DNA from: Vibrio sinus
Lineage (GTDB): Bacteria; Pseudomonadota; Gammaproteobacteria; Enterobacterales; Vibrionaceae
NCBI RefSeq assembly: GCF_023634645.1
Contig: NZ_JAMKMR010000005.1
Span: forward strand, 215,795 to 279,794
Direction: 5' to 3'
Length of the DNA: 64,000 bases
Part shown: positions 1 to 7,112 of the stretch, piece after piece
Numbering within the stretch: the first letter of the stretch is position 1
Layout: each line of letters starts with the position of its first letter
Made by a program: the position numbers and the translations under genes
Notes under the pieces: model-generated
What the model saw: the letters and a program-made list of their open reading frames with translations, nothing else
The model's database searches: none
Told to the model about the DNA's origin: nothing

Positions 1-128
1 TACTGAACATAGAAAGCTGTGATCAAATTGATGCGATAAGGAAACATGCATTTGAAGAGGTTTGTAATAAATATACTTGGGACCAAGTAGCACGCCAAAC
101 AAAAAGTATTTATGACAGTGTGCTTTAG
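1..128 (+). CDS. glycosyltransferase, C-terminal fragment cut by the window edge
   Basis: An open frame enters from the left edge (first full codon at position 3) and ends at TAG 126-128, giving about 41 residues. The tail reads YTWDQVARQTKSIYDSVL. The aromatic-W-D-x-V-A-x-Q pattern followed by a Tyr near the end is typical of the last helix of GT4/GT1-type sugar transferases. The acetyltransferase and initiating sugar transferase downstream support a polysaccharide locus. Nothing can be said about donor or acceptor. Too little is present to be sure of the subfamily. Confidence 0.6.
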   Translation, partial: LNIESCDQIDAIRKHAFEEVCNKYTWDQVARQTKSIYDSVL

Positions 129-277
129 TTTTATGTTATAACTCATAGTCCATATTGTTAATTCATTGTGATGGCGCTCCCGGTCTGTGAGATAATTAAA
201 TATGGATGTATATGAGTTGTCTCTAATTTTTCGTATGTATGTCCATAGTTCTTTTTATATAGTTATAAGCTGCTATC

Positions 278-820
278 ATGGTAGATAAGATGAGTGAAAT
301 GTATAGAAAAGTATGTAAGGTTTTATATTTTTTAGTTGCTAATAGGTTGCCCCATTCAGGTTCTTTTGGAGGTGGTGTTTCAAAAAGAATGAGGCAGTTT
401 TTAATTAAACGTTTTGTTACTTTTTGCGGAGAAAATGTTAACCCGGAACCTAATGCTATCTTCAGTCGTAACTTATCAATAGGGCGAAATTCCGGAATAG
501 GTCCTAATAGTCGAGTGTATGGTGATATTTCTATTGGAGAAGATGTGATGATGGGGCCTGATGTGGTTATCTTGACAAAGCATTACGAAACTAAAGATGT
601 GACAAGGTCCATGATGTTTCAGGGCTTCAAGGAAGAACGACCAGTTGTTATCAAAGATGACGTTTGGATTGGTACACGAGCTATTATTATGCCCGGAGTT
701 ACTATTGGGCGTGGTTCGATAGTAGGTGCAGGGGCCGTCGTTACAAAAGATGTCCCAGAATACTCAATCGTGGGAGGCGTTCCAGCTAAAGTGATCGGCG
801 ATCGTCGTACTGAAGCTTGA
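278..820 (+). CDS. hexapeptide-repeat acyltransferase (WbbJ/Maa-like sugar O-acetyltransferase)
   Basis: The protein has 180 residues. The central and C-terminal parts are left-handed beta-helix hexapeptide repeats (SIGRNSGIGPNSRVYGDISI, then VWIGTRAIIMPGVTIGRGSI, then VGAGAVVTKDVPEYSIVGGV). It ends with the usual G-x-PAKVIG tail of LbH sugar O-acetyltransferases. Such enzymes move acetyl from acetyl-CoA to a sugar hydroxyl or amine; here the likely target is a capsule or O-antigen unit, judging by the adjacent glycosyltransferase tail. A conserved-type His lies in LTKHYE. No strong ribosome site is visible before 278, and internal ATGs at 290 and 299 are possible starts. The exact substrate is unknown. 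Confidence 0.85.
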   Translation: MVDKMSEMYRKVCKVLYFLVANRLPHSGSFGGGVSKRMRQFLIKRFVTFCGENVNPEPNAIFSRNLSIGRNSGIGPNSRVYGDISIGEDVMMGPDVVILTKHYETKDVTRSMMFQGFKEERPVVIKDDVWIGTRAIIMPGVTIGRGSIVGAGAVVTKDVPEYSIVGGVPAKVIGDRRTEA

Positions 821-954
821 GCAGTCCAGAGATCGGATAAATGGATAACGTAAAAAGTGGTAGCCGTTCAACAGAAGAGCTTTACTTTATCTTGAACGTA
901 TGTGCGGACGGTATTTCTTGAAATACCTGAAGCTTTAGCTGTGTGAGAGTTAAA

Positions 955-971
955 GGCGGCTATTAGCCGCC
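955..971. repeat. short GC-rich palindrome / possible terminator stem
   Basis: GGCGGCTA is followed by a central T and then TAGCCGCC, a perfect 8-base inverted repeat. It lies between the acetyltransferase and GNAT genes. No long T-run follows, so an intrinsic terminator is possible but weak. Confidence 0.45.
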
Positions 972-1000
972 TAATTAGCGTCATATGAATAAGGATGTTT

Positions 1001-1507
1001 ATGATAAAAACCAAAAATTTAATACTTAGCCCTGTAAGTGATGAAGATTTAGATATTTATTCTCAAATATTAAGCTCTGATGAATTAACAAAATTCTTGC
1101 CTAAAGGCCGAGCATATACTGATGTTGAGATTCAATTGCATTTGAAAAATAGAATTGATCATTGGAATCATGGATTTGGTTCTTACGTCATAACCCTCAA
1201 AAGTGAGCCACAAACTAAAATAGGTTATGTCGGAGTCGAGTATTGCGAAAACCCAGAGTTTAGTGACGTCCGATATGCGTTAGTGCAAGGTTATCAGGGA
1301 CAGGGATATGTATTTGAGGCTGCAAAAGCAGCCTTAGAGCAAACGTTTCGTGTAGGTAAGCACTTAAAAATTTATGGTGTTGCTTTTAAAGGAAATTTAC
1401 CTTCGTTAGCGATAATTAGAAAACTAGGTATGATTTCTGAGTCTGAAATTAAGCCTTATGGTGATGTTGATAGTCTTGAAACATATTCGATAGAAAAATC
1501 CATATAA
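1001..1507 (+). CDS. GNAT-family N-acetyltransferase (RimJ/RimL type)
   Basis: The protein has 168 residues from ATG 1001. The frame can be opened at ATG 995, but AAGG at 991-994 abuts that codon and is well spaced (6 bases) for 1001, so 1001 is preferred. The sequence has the layout of GNAT 'Acetyltransf_3' proteins: an N-terminal strand TKNLILSPVSDEDL, the acetyl-CoA loop in VQGYQGQGYVFEAAKAAL (Q/R-x-x-G-x-G/A form) and the C-terminal NLPSLAIIRKLGM helix. Members acetylate protein N-termini, amino-sugars or drugs; the substrate cannot be told here. The gene stands alone between the sugar acetyltransferase and IS-like repeats, so it may be cargo rather than part of the polysaccharide pathway. 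Confidence 0.8.
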   Translation: MIKTKNLILSPVSDEDLDIYSQILSSDELTKFLPKGRAYTDVEIQLHLKNRIDHWNHGFGSYVITLKSEPQTKIGYVGVEYCENPEFSDVRYALVQGYQGQGYVFEAAKAALEQTFRVGKHLKIYGVAFKGNLPSLAIIRKLGMISESEIKPYGDVDSLETYSIEKSI

Positions 1508-1623
1508 CAAGCATTTAAGGTTCCAAAATACTTTTTCTAATCTTGTAGAAGTCATTTAGAGTAACCCTCCTAAGTGATTTTTTGTCCATAACCTTCTTAG
1601 AAAACGCGGTAATGACATTGTGA

Positions 1624-1698
1624 TCACCAAGCAATTCTGTCGTACCTTAATTACCAAGCGACTTTGTCATTACAATAACTACCAAGGGAAGCTGGCAT
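1624..1698 (+). repeat. three direct repeats of IS21-like end type (set A)
   Basis: Three 20-base units start near 1624, 1651 and 1679 at 27-28 base spacing. The best unit is TTACCAAGCGACTTTGTCAT; the others are TCACCAAGCAATTCTGTCGT and CTACCAAGGGAAGCTGGCAT. Multiple spaced direct repeats next to an insertion end are characteristic of IS21-family elements, where they are transposase-binding sites. No istA or istB frame remains, so this is read as a relic. The family call is inference. Confidence 0.45.
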
Positions 1699-1716
1699 TA
1701 ATTTTATGCAAAATCT

Positions 1717-1835
1717 CATTGTCACATAAAGTGAGCCAGAGATTTATGTTTGCGAGCCCATTGTCACTTAAAGTGAGTCCATTTGCAGCTAATGTGAGCC
1801 GAACAATAGACTCATTATCACTTAATTTGAGCCAG
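1717..1835 (+). repeat. four imperfect direct repeats with TGTCAC...GTGAGCC core (set B)
   Basis: Units begin at about 1717, 1759, 1780 and 1813. The clearest two read CATTGTCACATAAAGTGAGC and CATTGTCACTTAAAGTGAGT; the last is CATTATCACTTAATTTGAGC and the third is decayed. Each good unit holds the partial palindrome TCACTTAAAGTGA. The block lies directly beside set A, which differs in sequence, as if the two ends of one element had been joined after loss of its middle. A frame that runs through it (1620-1850) is repeat-driven and not believed to be a gene. Confidence 0.45.
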
Positions 1836-1939
1836 AAATTCTCGATGTAATCAAGTCGGTGTGGTTATGTTGTCACGCCCTTACAAGTAACAGTTATTTA
1901 AAATCAAAAAATTATTAAGACTGATTTTATAGTGTTTTC

Positions 1940-1961
1940 TTTGTTTACATTCTAGAGACAT
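1940..1961 (+). promoter_or_regulatory. shared upstream motif, copy 1
   Basis: The 22-base sequence TTTGTTTACATTC, then T, then AGAGACAT, recurs at 6927-6948 with a single change (T to A). This copy lies about 480 bases before the sugar-phosphate transferase; the other lies about 165 bases before the fimbrial operon. Such identity in AT-rich non-coding DNA suggests a common regulator or a small mobile repeat. I do not recognise the motif. Confidence 0.4.
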
Positions 1962-2064
1962 ATATTTCATTAAAATAGTATATCTTTTACTTATTCATCC
2001 TTAGTGAAGTATTTACAAAACTTCATTAGCTAAATATCGAAAAAAGGACTTAGAAATAAACCTC

Positions 2065-2100
2065 CTTTAATACATCATTGGACGTTGATGTATTAAAGGG
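2065..2100 (+). promoter_or_regulatory. 14-bp hairpin that covers a ribosome site
   Basis: CCTTTAATACATCA (2065-2078) pairs perfectly with TGATGTATTAAAGG (2087-2100) around an 8-base loop. The 3' arm ends in AAAGG, which is the only Shine-Dalgarno-like sequence for the small frame starting at 2109. Folding of the RNA would hide it. The stem is AT-rich, so its stability may depend on temperature or on a bound factor. It could instead be a terminator read on the minus strand. Confidence 0.5.
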
Positions 2101-2108
2101 ATAAAAAT

Positions 2109-2264
2109 ATGAGTAAAGAAAGTATGTCCAATGCATTGAATCTCCGTTTTAGGTATTACCCTCTTCTTATTTATCTGCTCCAATGCCAGCTTTTTCGGCT
2201 CCGTTATGACTCCGAGGCTATTAGTGGCCGAAAGTTAAGTCTCGTGCTGATAACGTATTGGTGA
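2109..2264 (+). CDS. possible 51-residue leader or small membrane protein
   Basis: An ATG nine bases after AAAGG opens a 51-codon frame beginning MSKESMSNALNLRFRYYP, with a hydrophobic stretch LLIYLLQ and several Arg residues, ending in TGA. It lies within the long leader of the sugar-phosphate transferase gene (start 2442). No family is recognised. It could be a regulatory leader peptide whose translation depends on the hairpin just upstream, or chance. Confidence 0.3.
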   Translation: MSKESMSNALNLRFRYYPLLIYLLQCQLFRLRYDSEAISGRKLSLVLITYW

Positions 2265-2441
2265 AACCAAAAAAGATATTTCGTCTTTTTCGTGAATGAA
2301 GTTCTTAATTAATGTTAGTGGCTTATATCAAGTCACACTGTCGATTATTTAATTTTTGTTAATCTTTAATGTACGGAGTAACATTATTTTTAAAGGTTTT
2401 CGGTTGGCTAAAATTAAGTATCTAACAAAGAGAGGATAATA

Positions 2442-3887
2442 ATGCTGACTGATAGAGTAGAGCATTCAAGATTTATTAACCAATTCGGTTTAATGTTGGC
2501 TGATATTATTGGTTTTGTTCTTGCATTTTCCGTGACTCATGGAATCATGCTCGTTACTGATGCTGAGCATGCGATGACATATAATCGATGGCAAAATATG
2601 TTTCATGGCTATCAATGGTTTGTAAGCTCTTTTGGGCTAATGCTCCTTGGTATGGTAGTCTTTAGTCTGTATTTTCGCCATTATCGCTACCGGAAACCTT
2701 TCTGGAGTGAATTGAAACAAGTAATAATTACTATGCTCTCTATCGCTGTATTAAATTTAGTGTTGGTTTCATTGATAGATAAGAATATCAGCCATGATCG
2801 ATGGACTATATTTTGGGGATTGGCGATAGTTTCTATACCTTTATCTCGTTCTTTAATGAAGCGTATATTAAGGTTTTTTGGACTTTGGCAATGGCCAACT
2901 TTCATCATTGGGTGTGGTCAAAATGCACGTGAAGCCTATCTAGCTATTGAAAGTGAAAAGAGGATGGGGTTTGATGTCATAGCATTTATTGCCCCTGATG
3001 AAGGTCACTATGAAAGCCCGATAAAAGGTGTACCGCTCTTGCGAATAGAGGCGGAAACCTTAACGAATATGAAGAACGCCCAGTTATTTATTGCGTTGGA
3101 GCACACTCAATATCAACTATGTGATTTTTGGCTTCGTAAACTAGCTAGCAACCAATTGCGAAATATTTCTCTCATACCTTCTTTACGTGGTATTCCTCTA
3201 CATGGCACGGATATTTCTCATTTCTTCAGACATGAAGCATTAATCTTGCAAGTTCGAAATAACTTAACTCGCAGCTCTGCACAAGTGATGAAGCGAGGCT
3301 TTGACGTAGTTGTATCATTCTTATTATTAATTATTCTGTCTCCAATAATGCTATTTATTGGCTGGAAAGTGTCACGTGATGGTGGGGCACCCACTTATGG
3401 TCATGAGCGTATTGGACAGCATGGAGAAAAGTTCAAATGTTTGAAGTTTCGTTCAATGATTAGTAATTCTGAGGAAGTGTTACAAGAGCTATTGGATAGA
3501 GATCCAGAAGCTAGAGCCGAATGGGAGAAGGATTTCAAACTTAAAAATGATCCGCGGATTACCCCGATTGGGCATTTCATCCGTAAAACCAGTTTAGACG
3601 AACTTCCTCAGTTGTGGTGTGTTTTAAAAGGCGAAATGAGTTTAGTCGGACCTCGCCCAATTGTTCAGAAAGAACTAGAGCAATACTACGGTGAAAATTC
3701 TGACTATTACCTAATGGCAAAACCAGGAATGACAGGGCTATGGCAGGTTAGTGGCAGAAATGATGTTGATTATGATACCAGAATTTACTTGGATGGATGG
3801 TATGTAAAAAACTGGTCTATGTGGTATGACATAGCAATGCTGTTTAAAACGGTTGGTGTTGTATTGAGAAGTGATGGTGCTTATTGA
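2442..3887 (+). CDS. wbaP: undecaprenyl-phosphate sugar phosphotransferase (WbaP type)
   Basis: The protein has 481 residues, the full length of WbaP/RfbP enzymes, which move a sugar-1-phosphate (often galactose) from UDP-sugar to undecaprenyl phosphate at the inner membrane and so start capsule or O-antigen repeat units. The N-terminal half has about four membrane helices (first near 15-40) and a cytoplasmic Rossmann-like CoA_binding_3 section (IIGCGQNAREAYLA). The C-terminal catalytic domain begins near residue 280 (KRGFDVVVSF) and shows KFRSM (about 335), the D-E-LPQLW motif (386 on), GEMSLVGPRP and KPGMTGLWQVSGR. AGAGGA precedes the ATG. No partner genes follow; what comes next is debris, so the locus seems broken downstream. 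Symbol by similarity; sugar specificity unproven. Confidence 0.88.
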   Translation: MLTDRVEHSRFINQFGLMLADIIGFVLAFSVTHGIMLVTDAEHAMTYNRWQNMFHGYQWFVSSFGLMLLGMVVFSLYFRHYRYRKPFWSELKQVIITMLSIAVLNLVLVSLIDKNISHDRWTIFWGLAIVSIPLSRSLMKRILRFFGLWQWPTFIIGCGQNAREAYLAIESEKRMGFDVIAFIAPDEGHYESPIKGVPLLRIEAETLTNMKNAQLFIALEHTQYQLCDFWLRKLASNQLRNISLIPSLRGIPLHGTDISHFFRHEALILQVRNNLTRSSAQVMKRGFDVVVSFLLLIILSPIMLFIGWKVSRDGGAPTYGHERIGQHGEKFKCLKFRSMISNSEEVLQELLDRDPEARAEWEKDFKLKNDPRITPIGHFIRKTSLDELPQLWCVLKGEMSLVGPRPIVQKELEQYYGENSDYYLMAKPGMTGLWQVSGRNDVDYDTRIYLDGWYVKNWSMWYDIAMLFKTVGVVLRSDGAY

Positions 3888-3947
3888 TTCATTTACTCTT
3901 TGAGTAAAACATAAACATTTATATGAGAATTGTTACTGGTGAACGTT

Positions 3948-3995
3948 ATGAATAAATTAGTTTCAGTATATATACCAACACATAATCGTCTATAA
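3948..3995 (+). pseudogene. stub of a family 2 glycosyltransferase
   Basis: ATG 3948 opens a frame reading MNKLVSVYIPTHNRL and then meets TAA TAA. The string V-S-V-Y-I-P-T-H-N-R is the canonical first strand and P-loop of GT2 transferases, so this is the true 5' end of a lost gene. No continuation was seen in the next 130 bases, which are very AT-rich. It supports deletion of part of the polysaccharide cluster just after the WbaP-like gene. Confidence 0.6.
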
Positions 3996-4131
3996 TAATT
4001 ATTAAACAAAAAACTAATTGAAATTTTCTTAAATGTAAGTTTTGGAGTGTTCCTATCTTTTTTATTAATAAAATGACTATACCAAATATATTAATAATAG
4101 TTTTAATAATATTATTTAAGGTGAAGCTATC

Positions 4132-4443
4132 ATGAGTATTATTTTATTAAAAATATTCCTAAAGAAAGAAAAAGTAAAATATAAAGAGAATTATAGCTTT
4201 AGATGTTATTCTAGCTGTAAGGTTGGAGTTGACTGCTCTCTGTATATTATGCCAAACAGTCAAGAGCAAGTTATAGAATTAATTCGGTTTTTAAAAACTA
4301 AAAAAATGAAATACAATATTGTTGGCGAAACTTCAAATCTTGTTTTTGTAGATGGTGTTACATATGGAGTTGTGATAACAACTAAATTACTTGATAAAGT
4401 CACAAAGAGGTGGAGCCCAATTTTCGCACATGACTTTAAGTGA
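4132..4443 (+). pseudogene. MurB-like FAD-binding protein, truncated after the N-terminal domain
   Basis: The 103 residues correspond to the start of the FAD-binding half of UDP-N-acetylenolpyruvoylglucosamine reductase: YSFRCYSSCKVG, then a YIMP-x-x-x-EQVIELIRFL segment, then the G-x-x-SNL flavin loop as VGETSNLVFVDG and GVVITTKLL. Full MurB is around 300-340 residues. The match stops near LLDKVT, where the frame runs into foreign sequence and ends. The substrate-binding half is absent, so enzyme activity is not expected. Extra murB-like genes do occur in capsule loci. The break coincides with the transposase fragments that follow on the other strand. Confidence 0.6.
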
Positions 4444-4585
4444 TTGATCTGTTTTGATAGTATCTACCGACTTTATCAATACGAAACCCATTGCGTTTAG
4501 TATATAAACCAGCCCTTTGTAGTAGACACCGGTAGGCTCCAACACAAAGACGATCATTGATTGCTGATAGATAGAAGGTTATTTG
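4425..4585 (-). mobile_element. fragment of an IS110-family transposase
   Basis: On the minus strand an open stretch reads MIVFVLEPTGVYYKGLVYIL. The E-P-T-G-x-Y-x-x-x-L pattern is the second acidic motif region of IS110/IS1111 (DEDD) transposases. The next residues (NAMGFVLIKSV) fit the following strand. Only about 50 residues survive, cut by the MurB-like remnant on one side and an IS1-like remnant on the other. Family call by motif only. Confidence 0.45.
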
Positions 4586-4587
4586 TC

Positions 4588-4854
4588 TCAGCTGTAGTTT
4601 CTTAGAGTGCGAAATACGGTATTATTCTCCACTTTCAGAACACGGTCAGTAACGCGTAACCCTGCACTATTCATGGCCATATCAACGATTTTTTCTCTTA
4701 CACTAGGTTTCCAAGCTTCATAAGCATAATCGAGTTGAAACGTGCGTTTGCAATCGAGACAACGAAAACGTTGGTATCCGGTAGAACCCGTTCCATGCTT
4801 TCTTACAGGTTGAGTTTCCCCATAAAAACGGCAAGGTACTTCGATGATGGCCAT
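4588..4854 (-). pseudogene. insA: InsA of an IS1-family element
   Basis: The frame begins MAIIEVPCRFYGETQPVRKH and has the InsA zinc-ribbon (C-x-x-Y replacing the second Cys of the usual C-x-x-C, then C-L-D-C), FQLDYAYEAWKP, IVDMAMNSAGLR and a helix-turn-helix ending NTVFRTLRNYS. This is close to full InsA length (about 90 residues). InsB, needed for transposition through a frameshift, is missing: the region where it should lie holds IS110-like sequence. One Cys of the first knuckle is Tyr, another sign of decay. An upstream in-frame ATG at 4884 lies outside the family match. Confidence 0.7.
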
Positions 4855-4909
4855 GGCTACTTCTCTAATATTGAGTTGTATCATATATCAACGAGTTGGA
4901 GTCATGACC
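4855..4909 (-). mobile_element. left end of the IS1-like element
   Basis: Read on the minus strand from 4909, the sequence begins GGTCATGACTCCAACTCGTT, which resembles the IS1 left terminal repeat (GGTGATGCTGCCAACTTACT) and stands about 55 bases before the insA ATG, the expected distance. The right end and insB are gone. Confidence 0.45.
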
Positions 4910-5117
4910 CTAAATTGAAGTAACCCCTTAATCATAGTTATTTCAATGGCGTAGATATAAGTGATAAAGTTAATATGACCTGTAAGACTTCCTACTACCA
5001 GTTGAATTTTTTGGAATATATATTGAGTAAATAAACCCTTTACCTTTGTGTGACATTCTCAGTATCGAATGAAGTTTATAATTTTTTAAATAAATTTTCA
5101 GATAAAGGTATATGTTT

Positions 5118-5375
5118 ATGTCCTACCCTATTGCAATAAAAAAAGAATCATCTAGTGGTAACTACATAGTAGAGGCGCCAACTGCGGGACTTATATACAC
5201 AGACCACCGTTCAAACAGTTACACAGAAGCATTAGAAAGGGCTAAACTCGAATTGAAAAAATATCTAATGTCTTCATATAAGCCGGTGAAGCTGGAGTCT
5301 ATGTATAACGAAGTTAGCAACTATATTCATCTATCAAGATATATGAACTGCTACTGGTCCACCATTAGATTATAA
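5118..5375 (+). CDS. HicB-like antitoxin-domain protein, no HicA partner
   Basis: The protein has about 85 residues. The N-terminal half, MSYPIAIKKESSSGNYIVEA then SYTEALERAKLELKKYL, fits the HicB RNase-H-like fold (YPIAIEK...G-x-x-V...P...G.....EAL..A...L). The usual C-terminal DNA-binding helix-turn-helix is not evident. HicB normally neutralises the HicA mRNA interferase encoded next to it; no HicA-like frame with the catalytic GSH motif lies on either side. ATG 5118 is preferred to 5112 because AAAGG (5104-5108) is 9 bases from it and only 3 from 5112. It may be a relic or a solitary regulator. Confidence 0.5.
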   Translation: MSYPIAIKKESSSGNYIVEAPTAGLIYTDHRSNSYTEALERAKLELKKYLMSSYKPVKLESMYNEVSNYIHLSRYMNCYWSTIRL

Positions 5376-5424
5376 ATAGGTTAGGGACCAATGAATACCC
5401 ACATTAATAGCCCTATATAAATCT

Positions 5425-6426
5425 TCAATTCCCATAATGTACGAACTCGATAATTTTGTTAAACGGCGCGCCACTGTAGCTCGCCCTTACGGCTATTTTA
5501 GTGTTAGTGCTTTTGTCATTTGGGTTAAAGGCTACTTTGTCCAAGTATAACTTTAAGTTTGGTGAATCAATATGTTTGGCAGCCTGATGGATAGTATAGA
5601 TTGATCTCTTAGACGGAAGCATTACTGCAATATGGTCTACCGGTTCAGGAAGAGTAAGTTTGCAGTGATTACTTCCAGGTAAACTTCGCCAAGTTTTTAG
5701 CTTTTCTGGCGATATTATCAAGCTAATCATTCTCTGTAGTGTAAAACTAATATCTTGAGGTTGCTGATTATTTAATGACGATGCCTGAAATAGCTCAAGA
5801 CCCGCCCTGTATTTGTTCTTTGTGAAATAAATACGACCAATTGTCACTCCTTTCACATTTGGATCGTGATACCGAAGTGACTTGACGACTTGTACTGATG
5901 GGAACACGAAATTACCGTCTTTTGTCACCCCTTTGCCTTGTGGGTAAAGATCATGAGTCAATCCCATAGATTCAGATTGCTCGCTTAGTAATTGAAGATA
6001 AAAGTTTAGTGGTCCAAATAACTCTCTACCTACGTGTTCAATGTTTGTAGACGATAACTTAATGTTAAAAGGAAGGTTTTTGATGAAAGCTGAGGCTATA
6101 GATGGATGTGTTGGGTAAAAAATGGCGTCCAAAGCCTGATCAATGTTTTTGAGATCAAGAGTAATCAGTCGCTTTACTAGATCTTTATCCATGACGCCTC
6201 TGGATTTAAAATAAGGGAGTATCATACTCTTAAATCTTTTGTCTTGACTGACCGGGTATTGATCTAAATGAAAGTGAGAGGCTGACTTAGGTGGCCAGTT
6301 TGAACTTTCAATAAGTCTAGCAAGTTGATATTCACATGTAGAATCCTCTTGGGCATAAGAGGGAATTGTAAATGATAAACACGCTGATGATATTAGGCCA
6401 GCAGCAAATCGTATGTACTTTGTCAT
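5425..6426 (-). CDS. secreted or periplasmic protein of unknown function
   Basis: ATG at 6426 is chosen because GAAGAGGAAGATA lies immediately before it; an upstream in-frame ATG (6468) lacks this. The 333-residue product begins MTKYIRFAAGLISSACLSFT and has a signal peptide ending in SYA-QE. The mature part is soluble, has few Cys (CEYQLAR near its start, NHCKL later), and no repeats or membrane helices. I do not recognise a family. The stretch FVFPSVQVVKSLRYHDPNVK and the C-terminal IIEFVHYGN may help a profile search. It is the second gene of a two-gene minus-strand unit with the 53-residue gene at 6446-6607. Confidence 0.6.
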   Translation of the reverse strand: MTKYIRFAAGLISSACLSFTIPSYAQEDSTCEYQLARLIESSNWPPKSASHFHLDQYPVSQDKRFKSMILPYFKSRGVMDKDLVKRLITLDLKNIDQALDAIFYPTHPSIASAFIKNLPFNIKLSSTNIEHVGRELFGPLNFYLQLLSEQSESMGLTHDLYPQGKGVTKDGNFVFPSVQVVKSLRYHDPNVKGVTIGRIYFTKNKYRAGLELFQASSLNNQQPQDISFTLQRMISLIISPEKLKTWRSLPGSNHCKLTLPEPVDHIAVMLPSKRSIYTIHQAAKHIDSPNLKLYLDKVAFNPNDKSTNTKIAVRASYSGAPFNKIIEFVHYGN

Positions 6427-6445
6427 TATCTTCCTCTTCATATTT

Positions 6446-6607
6446 TTATGGCGTCCATTTCTTATCAAATTCTCGTTGCTCTTCTAACATCTCAATGCGC
6501 CTCCTTATTTCCATAAATTTATGTTGTATTTTGACGCGCTTGATAGGTTTTGCTTTGCCGCTGGGATTCACAGCGAATCGCTTTGTCCTAGTGAGTGGGT
6601 AGGGCAT
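6446..6607 (-). CDS. small basic protein, 53 residues, upstream partner of the secreted protein
   Basis: This short minus-strand frame begins MPYPLTRTKRFAVNPSGKAK and ends EEQREFDKKWTP. It is preceded by TTAGGAAACCAAT, a good ribosome site, and its stop is 19 bases before the next gene's start, so the two are probably cotranscribed. The first half is rich in Lys and Arg; the second (IRRRIEMLEEQREF) is a predicted charged helix. No family recognised. Spacing, ribosome site and composition argue that it is real despite its size. Confidence 0.55.
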   Translation of the reverse strand: MPYPLTRTKRFAVNPSGKAKPIKRVKIQHKFMEIRRRIEMLEEQREFDKKWTP

Positions 6608-6801
6608 ATTGGTTTCCTAATTTCGTTCTAGATTAATATATCGATAAAGAAAAATTTAAATTGTCATATGAATGTCTAATTTTTTTATTGATTATTCAGT
6701 CGAAGTTAATTCAATAGGTGGAGGCGTGGAAATTTCATAGATACACCAAGATCCATGCTTTTTAATGGAGCCAATTTATCCTTGTGCTAACAACTTAAAT
6801 A

Positions 6802-6820
6802 TTAAATTCAATGAATTTAA
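6802..6820. promoter_or_regulatory. 19-base palindrome upstream of the fimbrial operon
   Basis: TTAAATTCA, a central A, then TGAATTTAA: nine-base perfect arms, about 290 bases upstream of the fimbrial chaperone start. This is the size and symmetry of a dimeric repressor operator. The binding factor is unknown. Confidence 0.35.
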
Positions 6821-6926
6821 AAACCAACAAATGATAACGAAGTGTAATCGACTATGTGATTGTATTTTATAATTAATTGTCACTATCGTTTCGAGTTTAT
6901 GAAAGAGGGATATTTTACCGTAATTT

Positions 6927-6948
6927 TTTGTTTACATTCAAGAGACAT
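6927..6948 (+). promoter_or_regulatory. shared upstream motif, copy 2
   Basis: TTTGTTTACATTC, then A, then AGAGACAT; 21 of 22 positions match the copy at 1940-1961 upstream of the WbaP-like gene. It lies 165 bases before the fimbrial chaperone. A 12-base piece (TTTGTTTACATT) also occurs near 26818 upstream of the propeptide-like gene. Confidence 0.4.
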
Positions 6949-7112
6949 TTTCGAATAAGAATTAACAATAATATCACTAACGAAAAGAACATGCTCAATA
7001 AATAGTTAGTTATACGTCAGCGATTAAATGCAACTAAAAGGAATTGGCAATAAACGACCCTAACGCAATTTGGAATATTGTTTAGTTTAGGGGTTCTTAG
7101 GTGTAAAGTTAA

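Larger units (their letters stand above)
6608..7112. other. 500-base leader of the fimbrial operon
   Basis: No gene is visible. It is AT-rich and holds a 19-base perfect palindrome (6802-6820) and the shared 22-base motif (6927-6948). The fimbrial chaperone ATG is at 7113, with a weak AGGTG about a dozen bases upstream. The length and density of sequence signals suggest a regulated promoter. Confidence 0.5.

Noticed and set aside
857..872. GTGGTAGCCGTT, slightly like the JUMPstart element of polysaccharide operons
   Set aside because: Only about a dozen bases fit. The ops core GGCGGTAGCGT is absent, and the gene after it is a GNAT acetyltransferase rather than a long sugar operon.
1620..1850. 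76-codon plus-strand frame rich in LSLKVS-like repeats
   Set aside because: Its repeats reflect the DNA repeat array (set B). No ribosome site, no family, and it spans both IS-like arrays.
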